From Flavimobilis sp052324925 (GTDB taxonomy: Bacteria; Actinomycetota; Actinomycetes; Actinomycetales; Cellulomonadaceae), in assembly GCA_052324925.1 (NCBI GenBank), contig JBQPRE010000002.1: a stretch of DNA of 64,000 nucleotides; one strand, given 5' to 3'. The translations under genes were made by a program, and so were the position numbers. The number at the start of each line of letters is the position of its first letter. The stretch's first letter is position 1. Of this stretch, positions 1 to 9,336 are shown one piece after another. The notes under the pieces are model-generated. The model did no database searches. It saw only the letters and a list, made by a program, of their open reading frames with translations, and was not told the origin of the DNA.

Positions 1-507
1 TGCGAGCACGGACGGCGCCGCGACCGCGGCGACGAGAACCGCTGTGTGACGGCGCGCGAGCCGGGGCGGAGAACCGTCGGGCGAGCGCACGATCGCGGTG
101 ACGGTGGCGTTGGCGATCGTCACGGCGACGGGGAGCGACCACAGCCACGCGGGACGGGCGGTGTCGATCCCGTGCCACAGGAGCCCGAGGCCGAGGCCCC
201 CTCCGGCGACGATGGCCGCGGGGTGCGTGGTCCAGCGGGGCAGCCAGCCAGCAGCCCACCACCGTCGTGGCAGGAGGCCCGCGCGAACGAGGAGCGCGAG
301 CTGTTGGAGCCAGAGGGCTGCGACCGTGAGCCAGACCCCGAACGTGACGATCGAGGCGACCGGGTTGTCGAAGGCGACGAGCAGGCCGGCGATCAGCGTG
401 GGCGCGAACAATGACACGACCGTGTAGCCCTCGAACGTGCGGGGGACCGCCGCAGTGAGGGCGGCCGCGTCAGGCCCAGTCGTCGTCACGTCCGTCACGC
501 CCGGCAT
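1..507 (-). CDS. Polytopic membrane protein, partial (C-terminus off the left edge)
   Basis: The minus strand is open from an ATG at 507 to the window edge (169 codons, no stop), beginning MPGVTDVTTTGPDAAALTAA. After about 35 residues come long hydrophobic stretches rich in Leu, Val, Ala and Trp (for example FAPTLIAGLLVAF, IVTFGVWLTVAALWLQQLALL and AIVAGGGLGLGLLW), which suggests at least four membrane segments. The gene is divergent from ettA across a 197-bp spacer that must hold both promoters. I do not recognise the family. The reading frame is convincing because it is uninterrupted and its hydrophobic blocks alternate with basic loops. Confidence 0.7.
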   Translation of the reverse strand, partial: MPGVTDVTTTGPDAAALTAAVPRTFEGYTVVSLFAPTLIAGLLVAFDNPVASIVTFGVWLTVAALWLQQLALLVRAGLLPRRWWAAGWLPRWTTHPAAIVAGGGLGLGLLWHGIDTARPAWLWSLPVAVTIANATVTAIVRSPDGSPPRLARRHTAVLVAAVAAPSVLA

Positions 508-704
508 GCTGTCATGCGTCCGGGGTGTCGGCAAGGCCGCGCCGGGGAACGTCGGCGGCGGGAACCGCGTAGGCTGGGTGGGATCGTGCGTCGCGTCGTC
601 GCTGCGCGGCCGTGCCGTGAGGGCTGGCCGCGCTGCATCCGCCGCGAGAGCACCCCAGCACTCCAGAGATCCCCGGCTCCCAGAACAAGGCGGTCCAACT
701 ACCC

Positions 705-2381
<1,677 letters not shown>

Positions 2382-2390
2382 CCTCGCGTC

Positions 2391-2432
2391 CGTCGAGAGC
2401 CGTTCCCGCACGTGCGGGGGCGGCTCTCGACG
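2391..2432 (+). terminator. Stem-loop terminator after ettA
   Basis: The 12-base arms cgtcgagagccg (2391-2402) and cggctctcgacg (2421-2432) are perfect complements, with a second palindrome cccgcacgtgcggg nested between them. It starts 9 bases after the ettA stop and has no U-tract, as is common in high-GC actinobacteria. Confidence 0.7.
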
Positions 2433-2465
2433 TGTGCGGGGGCCAGGTTCGGTCATGATGGAGCC

Positions 2466-4355
2466 ATGGACTCCGTCGAGGTGCGGGAGCCGTCGGGTGG
2501 CAGCGAGGCCCCGCGGCCCGAGAGGGCTGCGCTCGCGAGCGCGCTCGAGGCGGCCCGTGACACGGTCCGGGAGCTTGCGCTCCCGCTGGCGGCGCCGGAG
2601 CGTGCGGTGGCCGAGGCCCTGCGCGGGTCGACGCTTGCGCGTCTTGAGGATCATCTGCTGCCGCGGGCGCGGGCCCAGGATGCGCCCGTGCTCGTCGTGG
2701 TCGGGGGATCGACGGGGGCCGGCAAGTCGACGCTCGTGAGCTCGATCGTGGGGGCTCCGGTGAGCGCGGCCGGGGTTTTGCGTCCGACGACGCTCGCGCC
2801 CGTGCTCGTGCACCACCCGGACGACGCGGAGTGGTTCGCGTCCGACCGGATCTTGCCGCGACTCGTCCGGGCGGGCGCGGGCGAGCCCGTTGCGGCCGGT
2901 GCGGTGCACCGGACGGTCCGGCTCGTTGCGACCGAGGCGGTCGGCCCCGGTCTCGCCTTGCTCGACGCGCCCGACGTCGACTCGGTCGTCGCCGCGAACC
3001 GGGAGCTCGCCGCAGAGCTCTTGGGCGCTGCGGACCTCTGGCTGTTCGTCACGACGTCCGCGCGCTATGCCGACGCTGTTCCGTGGGAGCTGCTCGGTGC
3101 GGCGGCGCGCCGCCGGACGCGACTCGCGCTCGTCCTTGACCGGGTCGAGGGCGCGGGTGCGGGCGCGGTTGCCGAGCACGTGAGCTCGATGCTCGCGGAG
3201 CGCGGGCTGGGTGGCACGCCGGTTCTGGAGGTTCCTGAGGCTCGGCTCGTGGACGGCCTGCTCGGCGAGGAGGCGCTCGGTGCGGTGCGTGCGTGGCTTA
3301 CGGACGTCGCGACGCCCGCGGGGCGTGCGCGCGTGGTCCGCGAGACGTTCGACGGCGGCCTCGACGACCTCGTCACGGTGCTGGGCGAGCTTGCGACGGC
3401 TGCGGCCGCGCAGGCGGGGGCCGCTGTGCGACTCGAGGACGCGGTTGCGCACGCGTACGGGCGCGCGCTGGGCGACGTCGACGCGGCGACTGCGGACGGC
3501 ACGATGCTGCGCGGTGAGGTGCTCGCGCGCTGGCAGGACCTCGTGGGGACGGGCGATCTGGTGCGGCGCGTCGAGCGCGGGGTCGGGCGGGTGCGTGATC
3601 GCATCGGCGCGTTCGTGCGTGGTCGTGCGGCTGATGCGCCCGCTGCCGTGCGGGCCGTCGGGCATGATCTCGAGGCCGTCGTCGTCGACGCGGTGCACGC
3701 TGCGGCGGAGCGGGCCTCGGACGCGTGGCGCGCGGATCCCGCGGGTCGGGTCCTTGCCGAGGGCTTGGTGCGCGGTGGACCGGGTCTGCGCGAGGACGCT
3801 GCCGCGGCCGTGCGCGGCTGGCAGGACGACGTCCTTGACCTCGTGCGCACGACCGGTGCCTCGAAGCGTGGTGCGGCGCGCGCCTTGTCGTTCGGGGTCA
3901 ACGGCATGGGGCTTGCGCTCATGGTCGTCGTCTTTGCCTCGACGGGTGGGCTCACGGGTGCCGAGCTCGGCATCGCCGGGGGCACCGCCCTCGTCGCGCA
4001 GCGTCTTCTCGAGGCGGTCTTCGGCGATGACGCGGTGCGGCGTCTCGCGGTCACGGCGCGTGAGCGTCTGACCGCACGGGTCGCGGCGGTCTGCGCTGCC
4101 GACGCGGCGCGCTTCCGCGAGCGCGTGCATGCGGTCGCGCCCGCGCACGATGCGCCGGGTCGGCTCGACGCTGCGGCGGTGCGCGTGCGTGAGGCGGCGG
4201 CCGCGGAGCGCCGGGCGCGACCGGCCCTCGCGGTGCCGCCGCCGCCCGGGCCTGAGGGTGGGCGCGCGGTGGGCGCCGCCGCGCCCGCACGTGAGGCGTC
4301 CTCGGCCGAGGGTGAGCCTGGCCGTCGGCCATGGTGGCGGCGGGGGCGTGCGTGA
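2466..4355 (+). CDS. Dynamin-like GTPase, first of a coupled pair
   Basis: A 629-residue protein with a P-loop GGSTGAGKSTL near residue 80 and a downstream LLDAPDVDS that fits the G3 (DxxG-like) region. The remainder is mostly helical and Ala/Arg/Val-rich. A hydrophobic hairpin (ALMVVVFASTGGLTGAELGIAG) near residues 475-510 would insert in the membrane, as in bacterial dynamin-like proteins. The ATG at 2466 is chosen because the residues before it are low complexity. It overlaps the next GTPase gene by 4 bases (GTGA), so the two are translationally coupled and may form a hetero-oligomer, as other tandem actinobacterial dynamin-like proteins (DynA/DynB, IniA/IniC) do. Membrane remodelling is inferred. 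The exact family could be the YfjP-like GTPases instead. Confidence 0.75.
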   Translation: MDSVEVREPSGGSEAPRPERAALASALEAARDTVRELALPLAAPERAVAEALRGSTLARLEDHLLPRARAQDAPVLVVVGGSTGAGKSTLVSSIVGAPVSAAGVLRPTTLAPVLVHHPDDAEWFASDRILPRLVRAGAGEPVAAGAVHRTVRLVATEAVGPGLALLDAPDVDSVVAANRELAAELLGAADLWLFVTTSARYADAVPWELLGAAARRRTRLALVLDRVEGAGAGAVAEHVSSMLAERGLGGTPVLEVPEARLVDGLLGEEALGAVRAWLTDVATPAGRARVVRETFDGGLDDLVTVLGELATAAAAQAGAAVRLEDAVAHAYGRALGDVDAATADGTMLRGEVLARWQDLVGTGDLVRRVERGVGRVRDRIGAFVRGRAADAPAAVRAVGHDLEAVVVDAVHAAAERASDAWRADPAGRVLAEGLVRGGPGLREDAAAAVRGWQDDVLDLVRTTGASKRGAARALSFGVNGMGLALMVVVFASTGGLTGAELGIAGGTALVAQRLLEAVFGDDAVRRLAVTARERLTARVAAVCAADAARFRERVHAVAPAHDAPGRLDAAAVRVREAAAAERRARPALAVPPPPGPEGGRAVGAAAPAREASSAEGEPGRRPWWRRGRA

Positions 4356-6004
4356 AGGCGCGCAAGGCGGGTCTGACGGAGCGTCTCGACGCGCTCGGCG
4401 CGGCGTGGCAGGTGGCATCGAGCTGGCTGCCCGACGACGCGGTCGGTGAAGCCACGGGTCTCGGGGACGTTCCCGACGTGATCGCGCGAGTGCGTCAACG
4501 CCTGGGGGTTGGCGCGGACCGGACTGTCGTCGCCCTTGCGGGGTCGACGGGCTCGGGCAAGTCGAGCATGCTCAACGCGCTTGCCGAGGCTGAGGTGGCC
4601 CGGCCGGGCATCCTGCGTCCGACGACGTCGCAGCCTGTCGCCGTGTGCGCGCCGGGCTCGGACCCGACGGCGCTGCTCGACTGGCTCGACGTCCGTGAGC
4701 GCACGCTCGTCCCGGAGGGTTCGCGGGTGCCCGACGGCGTCGTGCTGCTCGACCTTCCTGACCATGATTCGGTCGAGGTTGCGCACCGGCTGCGTGCCGA
4801 CCGGCTCCTGGAGCGCGCGGACGTCATGGTGTGGCTCACGGACCCCCAGAAGTACGCCGATGCCGCCCTGCACGACGGCTACCTGCGGCCGCTCGCCGCC
4901 TACGGTGGCGTGGCGGTCGTCGTGCTCAACCATGCGGACAAGCTCGAGCCTGCCGATCGTGAGCGGGTGCTCGGCGACCTGCGTCAGCTCGTCGCGCGCG
5001 ACGGGCTCGAGGGTGCGGTGGTGCTTGCGGCGTCGGCGACGACGGGGCTTGGCCTTGATGAGCTGCGTGACGTGCTCGAGGCGGCTGCGGACAGGCGTGC
5101 CGAGGCGGCGCAACGGTTGCTCGTCGACGTGCGCAGCGCGGCCGAGCGTCTCCTCGACGCGTCGGGCGGGGCATCCCGGCGCGAGGGCGGTGCGGCTCCC
5201 GTCGAGGGCGCGCTCGTCCGCGCGCTGAGCGAGGCGGCCGGCACGGCGCAGGTTGTCGACGCCGTGGCGGCGTCGACGCGGCGTCAGGTGCACCGGGCCG
5301 CGGGGTGGCCTGTGACGCGCTGGGTCGCGGGCTTCCGCGCGGATCCGCTCGGGCGGCTCGGGCTCGGGCGCGGGGGAGCGGGGCGGGGCGCGGCGAACCG
5401 TCCTGAGGTCGAGCGGTCCTCGGTGCCCCAGCCGACGGGGGCGGTGCGTGCGCGGGCGGCGCAGGCTGTGCGGGAGCACGTCGCGGCGAGTCTCGACGCG
5501 CTGCCTGACGTGTGGCGGCCGCCCGCGGCGGGTCGTGTCGACGGTGCGCGCCTCGCCGACGAGCTCGACATGGCCGTCGTCGGCGTGCGGTTGGGCGTTG
5601 AGCGTGCCCCCGCGTGGGCGCGTGCGCTCGGCATCGTGCAGACGGTCGCGCTCGTCGTCGTCGTTGCGGGTCTTGCGTGGGTGCTCGGGGTGGGCGGGCT
5701 CGGGCTGCTGGGCGTGACGCTTCCGCTTCCCGAGCTGGTGCTGGAGAGCTCGGCGGGGCAGGTGCGGGTCGCGTGGCCCGCGGCAGCGGTGGCCGGCGGG
5801 GTCGTCGTCGGGCTGCTCGTCGCGTTCGTCGCAAGCGTGTGCGGGCGCGTGACGGCGGCGCGCCGCGCCCGGCGTGCGCGGCTCCGACTCGAGGCCGCGG
5901 TCTCGGTCGTTGCGCACGGCACGGTTCTTGGTCCCGTGCGGGAGCGGCTCGATGCGCTCGAGCGCGTGCGCGAGCACGCGTCGAGAGCGGCCGGCCGCCG
6001 CTAG
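4352..6004 (+). CDS. Dynamin-like/YfjP-like GTPase, second of the pair
   Basis: A 550-residue GTPase. Visible motifs are the P-loop AGSTGSGKSSMLNAL near residue 63, a G2-like threonine in LRPTTSQPV, LLDLPDHDS as G3 and NHADKL as a G4 (N/TKxD-like) element. Two membrane segments lie near the C-terminus (IVQTVALVVVVAGLAWVL and WPAAAVAGGVVVGLLVAFVA), followed by a basic tail. GTG at 4352 is preferred because it gives a 4-base GTGA overlap with the preceding gene; an ATG at 4331 would give a 25-base overlap. Together with the upstream gene it forms a two-component membrane-associated GTPase module of unknown physiological role. Confidence 0.75.
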   Translation: MKARKAGLTERLDALGAAWQVASSWLPDDAVGEATGLGDVPDVIARVRQRLGVGADRTVVALAGSTGSGKSSMLNALAEAEVARPGILRPTTSQPVAVCAPGSDPTALLDWLDVRERTLVPEGSRVPDGVVLLDLPDHDSVEVAHRLRADRLLERADVMVWLTDPQKYADAALHDGYLRPLAAYGGVAVVVLNHADKLEPADRERVLGDLRQLVARDGLEGAVVLAASATTGLGLDELRDVLEAAADRRAEAAQRLLVDVRSAAERLLDASGGASRREGGAAPVEGALVRALSEAAGTAQVVDAVAASTRRQVHRAAGWPVTRWVAGFRADPLGRLGLGRGGAGRGAANRPEVERSSVPQPTGAVRARAAQAVREHVAASLDALPDVWRPPAAGRVDGARLADELDMAVVGVRLGVERAPAWARALGIVQTVALVVVVAGLAWVLGVGGLGLLGVTLPLPELVLESSAGQVRVAWPAAAVAGGVVVGLLVAFVASVCGRVTAARRARRARLRLEAAVSVVAHGTVLGPVRERLDALERVREHASRAAGRR

Positions 6005-6096
6005 CGATGGGGCTCGTCGTGCGCTCCGTCATGGTGAGGACGGGCCGTCCGAGGCGTGCCGCAGCGTTCGTCGCGCTGACCGCGTAGCCTCGGCCT

Positions 6097-6567
6097 GTGA
6101 CGACGATCGAGATTCCGGTCCAGCTGCGCTGGTCCGACATGGACGCTTACGCGCACGTCAACAACGTCGAGATGCTGCGCCTTCTAGAAGAGGCCCGCAT
6201 CGAGGCGTTCTGGCGCCACCCGGAGGCCGACGGCGTCGTGAGCCGACCGACCGCGATCCTTGACGCGAGCCCGGGGGCCGCGACGGCGACGCTCGTCGCC
6301 CACCAAGAGATCGAGTACCTTGCGCCGCTGCGCTACCAGCGTCAGCCCGTCATCGTGCGACTGTGGCTCGGACGCCTCGGAGGTGCGAGCCTCGAGATCC
6401 ACTACGAGGTGACCGACGCGAGCGGGACCGTGTACGCGCGGGCCATCACGACAATGGTGCTCGTCGAGGCGGCCTCGGGCGTTCCTCGCCGGATCGACGC
6501 GTCCGAGCGTGCGGCGTGGGAGCCGTTCGTCGACGAACCGGTAGCGATGCGACGCCGGGTGCGCTGA
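6097..6567 (+). CDS. Hotdog-fold acyl-CoA thioesterase (YbgC/FadM-like)
   Basis: A 156-residue single hotdog-domain protein. The N-terminal block RWSDMDAYAHVNNVEMLRLL matches the (R/S)xxDxDxxxHVNN signature of the 4-hydroxybenzoyl-CoA thioesterase/YbgC family, in which the Asp participates in thioester hydrolysis. The start is GTG at 6097. It lies 4 bases upstream of the DUF4031/HD gene, so the two are probably co-transcribed. The physiological substrate is unknown; generic acyl-CoA hydrolysis in the cytosol is the family expectation. Confidence 0.85.
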   Translation: MTTIEIPVQLRWSDMDAYAHVNNVEMLRLLEEARIEAFWRHPEADGVVSRPTAILDASPGAATATLVAHQEIEYLAPLRYQRQPVIVRLWLGRLGGASLEIHYEVTDASGTVYARAITTMVLVEAASGVPRRIDASERAAWEPFVDEPVAMRRRVR

Positions 6568-6571
6568 GCGC

Positions 6572-7471
6572 GTGGCGATCCTCCTCGACGCACCGCGCTG
6601 GGCCGCGCACGGCACGACGTGGGCGCATCTCGTCTCAGACGTCTCGCTCGCAGAGCTGCACGCGTTCGCGGAGCGCGCGCACGTGCCACGTCGAGCGTTC
6701 GACCTTGATCATTACGACGTTCCCGCCGAGCGCCATGACGAGCTCGTGGCGCTCGGCGCTCGCTCGGTGTCCGCGCGGGTGATGGTTGAGCGGCTGACGG
6801 CGTCGGGTCTGCGGGTCACGGCGCGCGAGCGCGCGCGGGCACGGCGTGACGACCTGGCGCAGCGCTGGCGGGTGCTCGTGCCGGGCGCGGAGGCGATCGG
6901 CGGTGACCTTCTCGGTCGTTGGTCGCAGCCGCACCGGGCGTATCACGGGCTCGAGCACCTGGCTGCGTGCCTGCGTTCGGTCGAGGTGGCAGGTGAGGCT
7001 CACGGAGAGGTGCCGCGCACCGTCCTTCTCGCGCTGTGGTTCCACGACGCCGTGCACGACGGCGAGGCGCTCGAGGACGAGCGCCGCTCGGCGGACCTCG
7101 CGCGGACGCTGCTCGGCCCGCTCGTGGCGCAGGATCGCGCGGCGCTCACGTCGGTCGACGTCGAGGAGGTCGTGCGGCTCGTGCTCGTGACCGCCCACCA
7201 TGATCCTGAGCCGGGGGACCTTCCGGGCGCGCTCGTCTCCGATGCCGACCTGGCGGTCCTTGCGGGCTCACCCGAGAAGTACGCGCGCTACGTGCGCCAG
7301 GTACGGCGCGAGTACGCGCACGTCACCGATGAGGCGTGGCGCGTGGGCCGAGCCGACGTGCTGCGCAGTCTGCTCGCGCTCGAGCGGCTGTTCTCGACGC
7401 CGTTCGGCACGAGGCGGTGGGAGGCTCCGGCGCGTGCGAACCTCGCGGGGGAGCTTGCGTCGCTCACGTAG
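6572..7471 (+). CDS. DUF4031 domain fused to an HD-like metal-dependent phosphohydrolase
   Basis: A 299-residue two-domain protein. Residues 1 to about 85 (AILLDAPRWAAHGTTWAHLV with HYDVP further on) match the small DUF4031 family of unknown function. From about residue 110 the motifs YHGLEHL, WFHDAVHD and AHHDPE supply His/Asp ligands typical of predicted HD-superfamily phosphohydrolases. The start is GTG at 6572, 4 bases after the upstream thioesterase stop, so the pair is likely one transcript. The function is not established; a nucleotide or phosphate ester substrate is a family-based guess. Confidence 0.75.
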   Translation: MAILLDAPRWAAHGTTWAHLVSDVSLAELHAFAERAHVPRRAFDLDHYDVPAERHDELVALGARSVSARVMVERLTASGLRVTARERARARRDDLAQRWRVLVPGAEAIGGDLLGRWSQPHRAYHGLEHLAACLRSVEVAGEAHGEVPRTVLLALWFHDAVHDGEALEDERRSADLARTLLGPLVAQDRAALTSVDVEEVVRLVLVTAHHDPEPGDLPGALVSDADLAVLAGSPEKYARYVRQVRREYAHVTDEAWRVGRADVLRSLLALERLFSTPFGTRRWEAPARANLAGELASLT

Positions 7472-7533
7472 CGGTCGGGCGTCGTCGGGTCTCGTCGGGC
7501 GCCCGGGGCCCGTCGGGCATGGTCGTGCGCGGG

Positions 7534-8397
7534 TCAGTCCACGTCCGGGACGCGCACCATGCCCTCCTGGGCGATCGAGGCGACGAGCGTCCCGTCCTGC
7601 GCGAAGACCCGTGCCGAGCCGAGCCCGCGGCCGCCCTGCGCAGACGGTGAGGACTGCACGTAGAGCAGCCACTCGTCCGCACGCGCGTCGCGGTGCCACC
7701 ACATCGCGTGGTCGAGGCTCGCGATCGAGAGTCCGCGCGTGCCCCAGTCGAGGTCGGCGCGTCGCATGACGGGCTCGAGCATGAGCTGGTCGCACGCGTA
7801 GATCATCATCGCGCGGTGCATGAGCTGGTCGTCGCCGAGCGTCCCACGGGCGCGCAGCCACACCATCTGGCGGTCGTCACCGTCGCGGTCGGGGCTGAGG
7901 TAGAGGGAAGCGCCGACGTGGCGGACGTCGAACGCGGCGGTGCTCGTCCAGAACTTCGCGACGGGGTGCTCGATCGAGGCGAGCGTCGTCACGGCGGAGG
8001 AGAGCGACTCGGGGTCGGGTGCGTCGGGCATGCGCTGCTGCTGGTCGATCCCGGGCTGATCCTCCTGCGCCGACGTCGTCATCGACAGGATGGGCTTACC
8101 GCCCTGCAGCGCGTGGACGCGGCGGGCCGAGAAGGAGCGGCCGTCACGCAGTCGTTCGACCTCGAAGCGGATCGGCTCGTCGAGCGCTCCCGGCCGCAAG
8201 AAGTAGCCGTGGAGGGAGTGCGGCAGCCGTCCGCTGGGGATCGTGGCGCCGGCCGCAAGGAGCGCTTGTGCGAGCACCTGGCCGCCGTAGACGCGTCCGT
8301 TGAGCTGGGGCAGGCTGCGCCCGACGAACGTGTTCTCGTCCTGCTGCTCGAGGGCGAGGACGGCGCGCAGCGCGGTGAAAGGGGCGGCGTCGGCCAT
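7534..8397 (-). CDS. tesB: Acyl-CoA thioesterase II (TesB)
   Basis: A 287-residue double-hotdog thioesterase. The N-terminal NTFVGRSLPQLNGRVYGGQVLAQ, the central HSLHGYFLRPG and the C-terminal HAMWWHRDARADEWLLYVQ and ASIAQEGMVR are hallmark TesB blocks; the length is the usual 285-290. It hydrolyses medium- and long-chain acyl-CoAs to free fatty acid and CoA in the cytosol. Its 5' end abuts the haemoglobin gene on the same strand (3-base gap), so the two probably share a transcript. Gene order globin then tesB implies the promoter lies upstream of 8784. Confidence 0.9.
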   Translation of the reverse strand: MADAAPFTALRAVLALEQQDENTFVGRSLPQLNGRVYGGQVLAQALLAAGATIPSGRLPHSLHGYFLRPGALDEPIRFEVERLRDGRSFSARRVHALQGGKPILSMTTSAQEDQPGIDQQQRMPDAPDPESLSSAVTTLASIEHPVAKFWTSTAAFDVRHVGASLYLSPDRDGDDRQMVWLRARGTLGDDQLMHRAMMIYACDQLMLEPVMRRADLDWGTRGLSIASLDHAMWWHRDARADEWLLYVQSSPSAQGGRGLGSARVFAQDGTLVASIAQEGMVRVPDVD

Positions 8398-8400
8398 GAG

Positions 8401-8784
8401 TCAGTCCTCGAAGGTGTTGAGCATCGAGTGAGCAGCGCGCTCGAGGTAGTCGAGCAGTTGGGACTCGTGCATCGGTGAGAGGCGGGCGTCCTTGACGGCG
8501 CTCGTCATGTGGGTGATCCACCTGTCGCGGGCGAGCGGGTTGACCTTGTAAGGCTGGTGGCGCATGCGCAGGCGCGGGTGGCCGCGCTCCTCGGAGTACG
8601 TTGCCGGTCCGCCCCAGTACTGCTCGAGGAACGTCACCATGCGGCGGTTGGCGCCGGGCAGGTCCTCGGGCGGGTACATGGGGGCCAGGACGTCGTCGGC
8701 GATGACGCCGGCATAGAAGCGGTCGACGATCCCCTGGAAGGTGTCGTGCCCGCCCACTGCGTCGTAGAAGCTCTGCTCGGTCAC
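8401..8784 (-). CDS. glbO: Group II truncated haemoglobin (GlbO type)
   Basis: A 127-residue truncated haemoglobin. It begins MTEQSFYDAVGGHDTFQGIV with the conserved YDAVGG block. It then has FLEQYWGGPATYSEERGHPR and RLRMRHQPYKV, in which the His after RLRMR is the expected proximal (F8) haem ligand. Trp in ARDRWITHM corresponds to the group II WG8 residue. The protein is cytosolic and, by analogy with mycobacterial GlbO, may handle O2 or reactive oxygen and nitrogen species; that role is inferred. It is the first gene of a likely two-gene unit with tesB. Confidence 0.9.
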   Translation of the reverse strand: MTEQSFYDAVGGHDTFQGIVDRFYAGVIADDVLAPMYPPEDLPGANRRMVTFLEQYWGGPATYSEERGHPRLRMRHQPYKVNPLARDRWITHMTSAVKDARLSPMHESQLLDYLERAAHSMLNTFED

Positions 8785-8949
8785 CGTCCGATCTTGCCAT
8801 GAAGGACGGCGGGGGAGGGTGGCCGAGGAGCGTGGTGAAGCGCACGTCCCGTGTGCTCGCTACGCGGTCGCACGAGGGGTGCGCGGGTTAGGCTGAGGGG
8901 ACCGGACGAGGGCGTCCGCACCCCACCCAGCGATCAGGAGCACAACACC

Positions 8950-9180
8950 ATGAGCAAGGCGGAGCAGATCCTCAGCGCGCTCGGCGGCGGGTCGAACGTC
9001 GTCGACCTTGAACCGTGCATCACGCGTCTGCGCGTCGAGGTGACGGACCCGTCGCTCGTCGACGAGGCGGGCCTCAAGGAGACGGGCGCGTTCGGTGTCG
9101 TCCGGTCGGGTCGCATCATCCAGGTCATCGTGGGCCCTGAGGCCGATGACCTGGCCGAGGAGCTCGAGACTCTGCGCTGA
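8950..9180 (+). CDS. Stand-alone PTS EIIB domain (glucose/sucrose family)
   Basis: A 76-residue single domain starting MSKAEQILSALGGGSNVVDL. The PCITRLRVEV block contains the Cys that is phosphorylated by EIIA in EIIB of the glucose-glucoside PTS family, followed by GAFGVVRSGRIIQVIVGPEA, also typical. The ATG at 8950 is preceded by AGGAG. There is no EIIC or EIIA next to it, so it must pair with components encoded elsewhere; N-acetylglucosamine-type systems often split EIIB from EIIC in actinobacteria. The stop codon lies inside the first copy of a 28-bp tandem repeat. Confidence 0.85.
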   Translation: MSKAEQILSALGGGSNVVDLEPCITRLRVEVTDPSLVDEAGLKETGAFGVVRSGRIIQVIVGPEADDLAEELETLR

Positions 9181-9257
9181 CGCGGCGCCGTCCCGCGTGC
9201 GGCGCTGACGTGGCGCCGTCTGGCGTGCGGCGCTGACGCGGCGCCGTCCCGCGTGCG
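9174..9257. repeat. Three tandem 28-bp repeats
   Basis: Units 9174-9201, 9202-9229 and 9230-9257. The first and third are identical and the middle differs at a few positions. The unit begins gcgctgacgcggcgccgtcc. It begins within the last codons of the EIIB gene and fills most of the gap to the convergent mscS-like gene. It may contribute to termination through its GC-rich self-complementarity (ggcgcc). Confidence 0.8.
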
Positions 9258-9336
9258 GCGCGCGCCCGTCCGGGACGGGCGCCGCACGCGTCCGCGACCA
9301 CCGTCTGGGCCCGCGCGGTTCAGGTGCTCGTGCGGT

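Noticed and set aside
46..414. Plus-strand short frames at the left edge
   Set aside because: They are antisense to the continuous minus-strand membrane-protein frame, which has coherent hydrophobic segments.
3065..5977. 970-codon minus-strand frame across the two GTPase genes
   Set aside because: Antisense shadow with Arg/Ala/Thr-rich low-complexity translation and no motif.
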